Shown here: positions 1-6,358 of the stretch, one piece after another
Layout of the letters: every line of letters begins with the position of its first letter
Position numbering within the stretch: the first letter of the stretch is position 1
DNA from: Neocallimastix lanati (nom. inval.)
Lineage: Eukaryota > Neocallimastigomycota > Neocallimastigomycetes > Neocallimastigales > Neocallimastigaceae
NCBI GenBank assembly: GCA_016946835.1
Contig: JACVTC010000368.1
Span: forward strand, 17,501 to 37,326
Reading direction: 5' to 3'
Length of the DNA stretch: 19,826 nucleotides
Program-made: the position numbers and the translations under genes
Notes under the pieces: generated by a model
Databases searched by the model: none
What the model saw: only the letters and a program-made list of their open reading frames with translations
Told to the model about the DNA's origin: nothing

Positions 1-44
1 ATTATTTTTATTTTAAATAATAAAAAAAAAAATAAAATAAAATG

Positions 45-455
45 AAATAAAATTAAAAGATGTTGAGAAGAAAGGGGAATTTTTTTTTTTCTATTTTAGA
101 AAGATAAAAAGAAATAATTATTTTTCTTTCTTTTTTATTTAAAATTATTTTTTTATATTATTTTTTTAAAGAATAAAATAAAATAAAACTAAAAAAAAAA
201 GTGATGAGAAGGAGGAGAAGAAATTTTTTTTTTTTTTTAATTGTAAAAGGCTAAAATTTAGAAAATTAAAAACAATATTATATATATATTTTTTAATTTA
301 AAAAAAATAAGAAAGAAAGAAAAAAATAAAAAATAAAAAAAAAAATACAAGAATATAAGAATATAAGAATATAAGAATATAAGAATTTTTTTGTTACGCT
401 TTTTTTACTTAGTAAAAGGCTAAATTTTAGAAAGATAGAAACAATAATATTTTTT
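45..455. repeat. Diverged tandem repeat, about three units of 150-170 bp
   Basis: Three stretches resemble each other: about 45-125, 180-285 and 380-455. Shared elements are a GA-rich run (GAGAAGAAAGGGG near 65; GAGAAGGAGGAGAAG near 206), then a long T-tract, then a block like AAAAGGCTAAA..TTAGAAA.. followed by AACAATA (near 246 and 414; a degenerate TTTTAGAAAGATA near 94). The copies are strongly diverged and the boundaries are approximate. Confidence 0.45.
349..386. repeat. 8-bp microsatellite (GAATATAA)n
   Basis: The unit GAATATAA repeats with G at 351, 359, 367, 375 and 383, giving about four and a half exact copies. It lies inside the diverged 5' tandem-repeat region. No function is implied. 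Confidence 0.9.
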
Positions 456-1319
456 ATTATGGTTTTTTCTTTCTTTCATTTTTATTAAAAAAAAAAAAAA
501 ATTAAATAAAATAAAAAATAATTAAAAAGTTATTTATTTAAAAAAAGGTCATGAAATGAATATATCTATCTTTTTTTTCATTAAAGACCTTATAATTTTG
601 AACGTCTTAAATTTATTTTAAAATAGTTTTACTTTAAAATATGGATAACCCATTTTTTATTTTTAAAAAATAGTTATTAAAAAAAAAAAAAAAATAAAAA
701 AATAATTAAAAATTATAAATTAAAGAATCATAAATAATAATAAACATTTATTAAAATTATAAATAATAAAATAAATTATATAATAGATAATAAATATAAT
801 ATCTAAATAATACCAAAATATCAATATATATAACTAATAATAAAATTTATACAAAATTTTCATTTTAATATGATAATTTTAATATTTATATTAATATAAT
901 ATTGATTGGATTAATGTTTAATTTATAAATAACAAATAGTATTTTTTTAATGCTATTTTCATTGTATTATAACTTTAATTTATTAATATTTAATTATGAA
1001 ATTTAATTATTAATTTTTTTTTTTTTTTTTGAAATAACTATTTTAAAATATTTATATATAGTAGTTCTACTTAAATATTTAAATTATTATTAATTATTAA
1101 AAAAAAAAAAAAAAACTTTTTTTTAATTATATTTTTATTACTTAAGTAACAAAATCAAAAAGAAAAATAAAAAAGAAAAATTATTTTTTATTTTAAATTT
1201 ATTGTAAAATTTAAAAATCTAATATAAATTTTATTATTTTTATTCTTTAGTTTTAAATTTATAAAATTTAAAAAAAAAAAAAAAAAAAAAATTATATTTT
1301 AAACTTTTTTTTTTAAAAA

Positions 1320-4300
1320 ATGTCAATTATTTATAAATTTAGACCATCAGTTATAACTGATAATTTCAGTTATAATATGAATTTAAAAAATGTTAATGTT
1401 TGTAAAAAATTAAAATTAACTATTAAAAATTTAAAAAGTTTAAATATTTTTTATGTTAATGCACAAGGGTTTAATAAAGGAAAACAAGATATTACATTTG
1501 ATTCTCTTATTAATATCTATGATATTATTTTCATTGCAGAATCATGGTATCTTGATTTTTATGAAATTATTAAAAACCCTTGTTTTGTAGCTACAACCCC
1601 GTTACCAATAAGACGTAATAATATTCGTCCTGGTAATGGGATATTTTGTTTTGCAAATTCTTTGATTAAGTCTTTAATCAAAGTAATGCATGTTACAGAC
1701 TATTCAATTACTATTAAAGTTTGTAACAAAGTTTTAATGGCAGTATATTATCCGCCATCTTTAAAAAGACATATATTTGAAAAATGTCTTACTAACCCAT
1801 ATTCTCCAGATATTATATTTGGAGATTTTAATGTTGATATATTTGATTGCAAAGACGAAAAAAAGAAAAAGTTAACCCTCTATATTTATTTACAAAAAAA
1901 TTTACTGGAAAGAGTTTGTCCAGTATTAAAAGATAAATATAGTAAGATTCCAAAGTGGGATCACGTTTTTGCAAAAAAATCTATCAATTTAAAATTATAC
2001 GTCGGGTTAGCGCCATTTTCAAGTGATCATCAATCATTTGAAATGAAAATTAACTTAAACGAAGCTATTAGAATAGAGGAAAACTCTATATCAAACGCTT
2101 CATTCATTAAAAAAAAATATAATTTAAAAAATTTAAATGATCCTTTGATTCGTTCTTCCCTTGTTCAATGGATTGATACAATTGCTGATAATATTAAAGG
2201 TATTTATGATATTATAGAAGAAAATTTTAAAGAATCAGAAGTTCAAATAAAACAAGAAATGGTTGATATGAGTGATGAACTTCTAATTCATATACTTCAA
2301 GATTGTTGTGAAGAAGTACTTGGGACGTTTAAAACGAATAAAAAAGTATATGAAACGAGTTCATATAAAAATACATTAGGAGTATCGACCATTGAAAATT
2401 CGCAAGAAGGGTTAAATTCATTGGATAGAAGAAAAGTATTTGAAATTCAAGATAGAATTAGTGAAGATCTTGATTCAAATACAACCATTCGATTGTTCAA
2501 GGAACATATGAAAAGTTCATCTAATGTTCCTCAATATATTGAGTCTTCTAAAGCAAGCTTAAGCGCAATAGAGGATGCATTCGATTATTATTCCAATGCT
2601 TATAAATGTATTGATGACGAAAACCCAAGATTCAATCCAAAAATTATAAGAAGTAATTATTTAGGTATTTGTTATCATGATTTTTATAAGTATATAAATT
2701 ATGAAATAATTATCAATAAAATCAATAATTTATCCTCAAATAAAGCATGCGGTTCGGATGGAATTCATGCTCAAATATTAAAGGCACTTCTTAATAGTAA
2801 ATTGCCAAAAATTTTAGAATCCTTATTCAAAATGTGCGTGAAATTTGGAGTAAGTCCACTTCGATGGAATTCTTCAATTATTTTTCCAATCCCAAAAAAA
2901 AATGATTCATCCTTGATAAAAGATTTTCGCCCTATAGCCATTACGAATATATTTAGGAAATTATTTGAAGGGATTCTTCTCGATTTCATAAATGGCTATT
3001 TAAAAAATTTTTTTAAATTATGTGATAATCAAGCTGGGTTTCGTCGCGGATTTTCTACCCTGACACATGCTCTTATTTCCAATGAAACTGCAAAAACAAG
3101 CCCAAAGCAATATCATGTTTTTTTAGATTTAAAAAAGGCATATGATTCGGTACCTGTAAAATTAGTACTTGAAAAGTTAGAAGATCGTCAGGTACCAATG
3201 GGTATTATTAGTCTTATAGCTTCTTTATTTTCAGAATGTACCACTAGAGTCTTAGTAAATCAAGAATTTACAAATGAAATTAAATTAGAAAGAGGATTAC
3301 TTCAGGGTTCGATTCTCTCACCACTTCTATTTAATATTTTCATTGATGATTTAGCAAGTAAATTAACTCAAACATTTGAAAATGAAGAAGAAAAGAAAAA
3401 ATACCCACTCCCTCATTGCTTATTTTATGCAGATGACATAAAAATTAATCACTCCTCTGCATCTGCAATTCAAGAAATGTTAAATATTTGTTCTGAATGG
3501 GCTGATAATAATGGTATGGAATTTAATATCGATAAATCATCTTACTTGATTGATCCTCAAGTAGAAAATAATAAAGAAAATGAAGGTACTTCAGATTCCT
3601 CGTATATTTATGATTATAATCATGATTTTGACAATTTCAATAATAATGATGATAATCATAAAGATAATAGAGACCTTAATAAAAACAATAATATTAATTT
3701 CAATCAAGAAAATTTCAATCAAATGAATAAATTTAATAAAAGTAATAATAATTATAAAAGTAATAATAACTTAATAAATAATAATAATAATATCGAAAAA
3801 AATGAAAAAGTACATTTTTATATTACAATTAAAGGTATTAAAAAAGAATTATCGGGGGTAGTAACATATAAATATCTTGGTTTTCCTCATACCGTTAAAG
3901 GGATTGATTGGAAAGAACATTTAGAAGACAGTTCAAAAAAATCTTTAAAGTTTATTAAATCACTTTATTATTATAAAAATAGTTTACCTACTGTCTCTAA
4001 ATTAATTATTTTTAAAACATTTATTCGTCCGATAATGGAATACTCTGCTTGTCTGTCATTCTATTGGATGGATTTAGAACAATTTAAAAAACCAAATTCA
4101 ACTTTAAATTATGAAGAAGTTTCTGGTTATCATAAAGTTATGACCGAAGCCGTTGAATGGATTGTTGGATCATCCAAATTTAATGTTGCCTGTTCTTTAC
4201 TTGGTTTACCTCCAACAATGCTAAGATTATATATTTTAGCATTGAGATTCAAAATCCATTTAGACGGTATGAGTGATAATAACCCTTTAAAAAAAACATT

Positions 4301-4922
4301 TGATTTAAAAAAAAATGCATTATTAAGTATGACTTCGTTTGCTGGAAGAATAATATCAAGAAAAGATATTTTTAATTTAAAATACTTTAATCTACCTCCT
4401 CCTCGTCCTAAGGTAGATCCAATTACAAAAGAAATAATAAGGCCTAAAGAATTGGATGACATGGATTATAGAATTAATCTTATGATTAAAAATTACTTCT
4501 TAAATTTAAAGTCTGATGCTATAATCCTTCCTTATGCTCGAACTAATAAAATAATAAATCCAGAAAATTCTATAATTATTTCTCCAGATAGATGTATCTT
4601 TATTAGAGATAGTACTACAAGATACAATTCTATAAATTGGAGATTAAATAGTTTCGGGCATAAAAAAACTTGTCCAATTTGCGGTGAAAGTTTTAATAGA
4701 GGACATATTAATGAATGTAAATTTATTGAATATGAGCCTTTTAAATCAATCATTACAGAAAATGATTTATTATTATTAAAAGAGGACAAGGAAAAATTTA
4801 AGGATTTACCAAAAACTTATAATATTTTAGATTCTTTATTAAATCATAAAAATTACAACACATTTAAATTATTTATTGAAAAATTTTATATTTATTGGGA
4901 AATTATAAATAACAATAAGTAA
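1320..4922 (+). CDS. LINE ORF2-like polyprotein: AP endonuclease, reverse transcriptase, CCHC finger
   Basis: This 1200-aa protein would nick target DNA and prime reverse transcription of its own RNA (target-primed reverse transcription). Endonuclease, about residues 41-245: Asn47 in FYVNAQG, Glu74 in IAESW, Asp169/Asn171 in GDFN, DH at 214-215, and SDH at 235-237, so the APE catalytic set is complete. RT, about 470-870: CGSDGIHAQ near 477, FRPIAITN near 535, QAGFRRG near 570, motif A FLDLKKAYD with Asp603, motif B LLQGSILSPLLF near 660, motif C FYADD with Asp705/Asp706, and the thumb block KYLGF at 851-855. C-terminal finger: Cys1118, Cys1121, His1129, Cys1133 (C-x2-C-x7-H-x3-C), typical of LINEs. 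Oddity: an Asn/Asp/Lys-rich insert of about 80 residues (about 755-835) sits between RT motif D and the YLG block. There is no RNase H domain and no intron. The first ATG is used; it precedes Asn47 by 46 residues, which suits the family. Codon use is A/T-biased like the surroundings. Confidence 0.93.
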   Translation: MSIIYKFRPSVITDNFSYNMNLKNVNVCKKLKLTIKNLKSLNIFYVNAQGFNKGKQDITFDSLINIYDIIFIAESWYLDFYEIIKNPCFVATTPLPIRRNNIRPGNGIFCFANSLIKSLIKVMHVTDYSITIKVCNKVLMAVYYPPSLKRHIFEKCLTNPYSPDIIFGDFNVDIFDCKDEKKKKLTLYIYLQKNLLERVCPVLKDKYSKIPKWDHVFAKKSINLKLYVGLAPFSSDHQSFEMKINLNEAIRIEENSISNASFIKKKYNLKNLNDPLIRSSLVQWIDTIADNIKGIYDIIEENFKESEVQIKQEMVDMSDELLIHILQDCCEEVLGTFKTNKKVYETSSYKNTLGVSTIENSQEGLNSLDRRKVFEIQDRISEDLDSNTTIRLFKEHMKSSSNVPQYIESSKASLSAIEDAFDYYSNAYKCIDDENPRFNPKIIRSNYLGICYHDFYKYINYEIIINKINNLSSNKACGSDGIHAQILKALLNSKLPKILESLFKMCVKFGVSPLRWNSSIIFPIPKKNDSSLIKDFRPIAITNIFRKLFEGILLDFINGYLKNFFKLCDNQAGFRRGFSTLTHALISNETAKTSPKQYHVFLDLKKAYDSVPVKLVLEKLEDRQVPMGIISLIASLFSECTTRVLVNQEFTNEIKLERGLLQGSILSPLLFNIFIDDLASKLTQTFENEEEKKKYPLPHCLFYADDIKINHSSASAIQEMLNICSEWADNNGMEFNIDKSSYLIDPQVENNKENEGTSDSSYIYDYNHDFDNFNNNDDNHKDNRDLNKNNNINFNQENFNQMNKFNKSNNNYKSNNNLINNNNNIEKNEKVHFYITIKGIKKELSGVVTYKYLGFPHTVKGIDWKEHLEDSSKKSLKFIKSLYYYKNSLPTVSKLIIFKTFIRPIMEYSACLSFYWMDLEQFKKPNSTLNYEEVSGYHKVMTEAVEWIVGSSKFNVACSLLGLPPTMLRLYILALRFKIHLDGMSDNNPLKKTFDLKKNALLSMTSFAGRIISRKDIFNLKYFNLPPPRPKVDPITKEIIRPKELDDMDYRINLMIKNYFLNLKSDAIILPYARTNKIINPENSIIISPDRCIFIRDSTTRYNSINWRLNSFGHKKTCPICGESFNRGHINECKFIEYEPFKSIITENDLLLLKEDKEKFKDLPKTYNILDSLLNHKNYNTFKLFIEKFYIYWEIINNNK
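1351..1375. other. Perfect 10-bp stem-loop near the 5' end of the RT ORF
   Basis: TTATAACTGA (1351-1360) and TCAGTTATAA (1366-1375) are exact reverse complements with a 5-nt loop. The left arm is also part of a 12-bp palindrome CAGTTATAACTG (1348-1359), so two alternative pairings exist. It lies inside codons 11-19. Confidence 0.8.
1660..1683. other. Perfect 10-bp stem-loop in the endonuclease coding region
   Basis: CTTTGATTAA (1660-1669) pairs exactly with TTAATCAAAG (1674-1683) across a 4-nt loop, GTCT. Other inverted pairs in the same ORF are an 8-bp pair at 2347-2354/2360-2367, a nested pair AGGAACAT/ATGTTCCT at 2500-2531, 14-bp palindromes at 2530-2543 and 3610-3623, and an 8-bp pair at 4390-4397/4411-4418. 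Confidence 0.75.
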
Positions 4923-4923
4923 A

Positions 4924-4961
<38 letters not shown>

Positions 4962-5295
4962 TATATTATTATATTTAATATATTTAAAAATTAATTAATT
5001 TGTATAATCCATTTAAACTATTTGATTTTTTCTTTTTTGATATAAAATTTTTTATTGTATTAAATAATTAGTTATTATTATAAAATTACATACTTTAATA
5101 AAAATAATAATTTATGAAAATAATTTTCATTATTTAAATTTAGTTTAAAAATTATTATTTATAATTCTATCATTATAAATGATTAAATTATTGAATAAAA
5201 AAATTAAATATAAAAATAAAAAAAAAAAAATTATAAAATGTATGTAATTACTATAAAATTTACTAATTTTAGATTTTTACAATATTAAATATTAT

Positions 5296-5337
<42 letters not shown>

Positions 5338-6040
5338 TTAAATATAATTTAAAGTAAAAAAAAAATATAATACTTAAAAAAGATATTAATATTGCCACAT
5401 TAAAGAATCTCTACTGTAAAAATTTTAAATAATATCAATAATATCTTTATAAATATTAAATAAATATTAATATTTTATTTAATAATATTTAAGATTAAAT
5501 TAAATAAATTTTATAGTTTGTACCAGTAATACAATTAATATTTATTTAATTTTATAAATTAATAATTTTATAAATAAAAAATTGATATTAAATTTTAAGA
5601 AATATATATTTTGAAATTATAAATTAAAATCATTAAATATTACAAGTGTAAAAAATTTTAATTAATATTATAAATCAAATCAAAATTATAAATATATGAA
5701 TATTTATATTATATAATAATTAATATTTAATTTTTTTTTTTTTTTTTTTGTCGTAAATTTTATTTGTTATTTTTTAAATAAACGACTAAAATTTAACAAT
5801 CTTAAGTTTCAAAAAAAAAAGAAAAAATAAAAAATAAAATTATTTGGAACGATTATTCATTATGATTTGAAATTATTTATTAAAAAAAAAAAATAATACT
5901 ACTTATTTTTATTTTAATATGAATTAATTAAAAATCAATTTTATTATATTAAAAAATAAAAAATAAGAAATTAAATTATCATAATAATTTAAATAAATAA
6001 ATAATAATAATAAAAAAAAAAAAAATTTATTAAAATATTA

Positions 6041-6101
6041 ATAATATGTAACTCCTAATTATTAATTAAAAGTAAGGAGGATGTATGATAATATTAATAA
6101 T
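6041..6101. other. Imperfect long inverted repeat upstream of the GC-richer ORF
   Basis: ATTAATAATATGTA followed by CTCCT (6052-6056) is mirrored by AGGAG (6075-6079) followed by ATGTATGATAATATTAAT. The 5-bp CTCCT/AGGAG core is exact; the outer arms pair imperfectly with mismatches and bulges. It is a possible structured leader or boundary, and weak evidence on its own in such AT-rich DNA. Confidence 0.4.
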
Positions 6102-6210
6102 TAATATTTATAAGATCTTTTATTTCTAAATTAAAAATATATAAAGGTTTGTACCATTAAAATTTTTGTAATTATAATTAATAGAAAAAAAAGTTAAATG
6201 CAAATTATAA

Positions 6211-6250
6211 AGGGGATTTAATTTTAAAATAGGAGATTTAATTTTAAAAT
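6211..6250. repeat. Tandem 20-bp duplication, 100 bp upstream of the ORF
   Basis: Two adjacent 20-bp units at 6211-6230 and 6231-6250 share 19 of 20 positions: both read AGG, then G or A, then GATTTAATTTTAAAAT. It lies about 110 bp before the start codon at 6359. It could be a duplicated promoter or 5' UTR element (retroelement promoters often contain short tandem repeats), but no factor can be assigned. Confidence 0.8.
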
Positions 6251-6358
6251 ATAAATAGAAGACAAATTTTTAAGTAAAATTTTTATTAAATAAAAATATT
6301 CTTAATAATTAAATATTCTTATAAATTTTAATCTCTTATAATTATTTTCTAAAAAAAA

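Larger units (their letters stand above)
1..1319. other. AT-rich non-coding flank upstream of the retrotransposon ORF
   Basis: There is no credible gene here. The region is A/T-rich with many A and T homopolymers, including an A-tract at about 1270-1290 and T-tracts near 1015-1030 that precede the retrotransposon start codon. It could hold the element's 5' UTR or promoter, but no core promoter motif or 5' element boundary can be recognised. A weak inverted pair AAGGTC (545-550) / GACCTT (586-591) is present. Separate entries cover the diverged tandem repeat and the microsatellite at its left end. Confidence 0.6.
1320..4958 (+). mobile_element. Non-LTR (LINE-type) retrotransposon, apparently intact EN-RT unit
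   Basis: The 1200-codon ORF carries every catalytic block expected of an AP-endonuclease LINE and has no frameshift or stop, so this copy looks recent. The stop codon (4920-4922) runs straight into a ~12-nt A-tract and a (TA)n run to about 4958. Many LINEs end in a poly(A) or simple-repeat tail, so this may be the 3' terminus, with essentially no 3' UTR. No flanking target-site duplication could be identified in the AT-rich flanks, and no ORF1 precedes the ORF. The 5' boundary is unknown; the start given is the start codon. Confidence 0.75.
4923..6358. other. AT-rich non-coding region between the two ORFs
   Basis: No coding potential or RNA gene is seen. It opens with the A-tract and (TA)n of the upstream element, contains a T-tract of about 34 nt at 5298-5331 and further A/T homopolymers near 5730-5750 and 6011-6025. 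The 10-mer GTTTGTACCA occurs at 5516-5525 and again at 6147-6156. The last 300 bp before the downstream ORF have slightly more G and hold the short repeats listed separately, so a promoter or 5' UTR for that ORF is likely there, but no core element can be named. Confidence 0.6.

Noticed and set aside
545-591. AAGGTC/GACCTT as terminal inverted repeats of a DNA transposon
   Set aside because: Only six exact base pairs, 35 bp apart, with no transposase or target-site duplication nearby.
3305-3322. GGTTCGATTCTC resembling a tRNA T-arm / B box
   Set aside because: It encodes the conserved QGSILS of RT motif B; there is no acceptor or anticodon arm around it.
2771-4789. Minus-strand ORFs within the RT gene (72, 110 and 85 codons)
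   Set aside because: They lie antisense to the conserved EN-RT frame with no recognisable motif; shadow frames.
5516-6156. GTTTGTACCA occurring twice (5516 and 6147) as element termini
   Set aside because: Only 10 bp shared with unrelated flanks; it could be chance or a fragment of a decayed repeat.
1-6358. RT ORF and ORF1-like ORF as the two ORFs of one element
   Set aside because: The order is reversed (ORF1-like is downstream), the gap is 1.4 kb of non-coding DNA, and base composition differs sharply. Separate elements are more likely, though trans-complementation remains possible.
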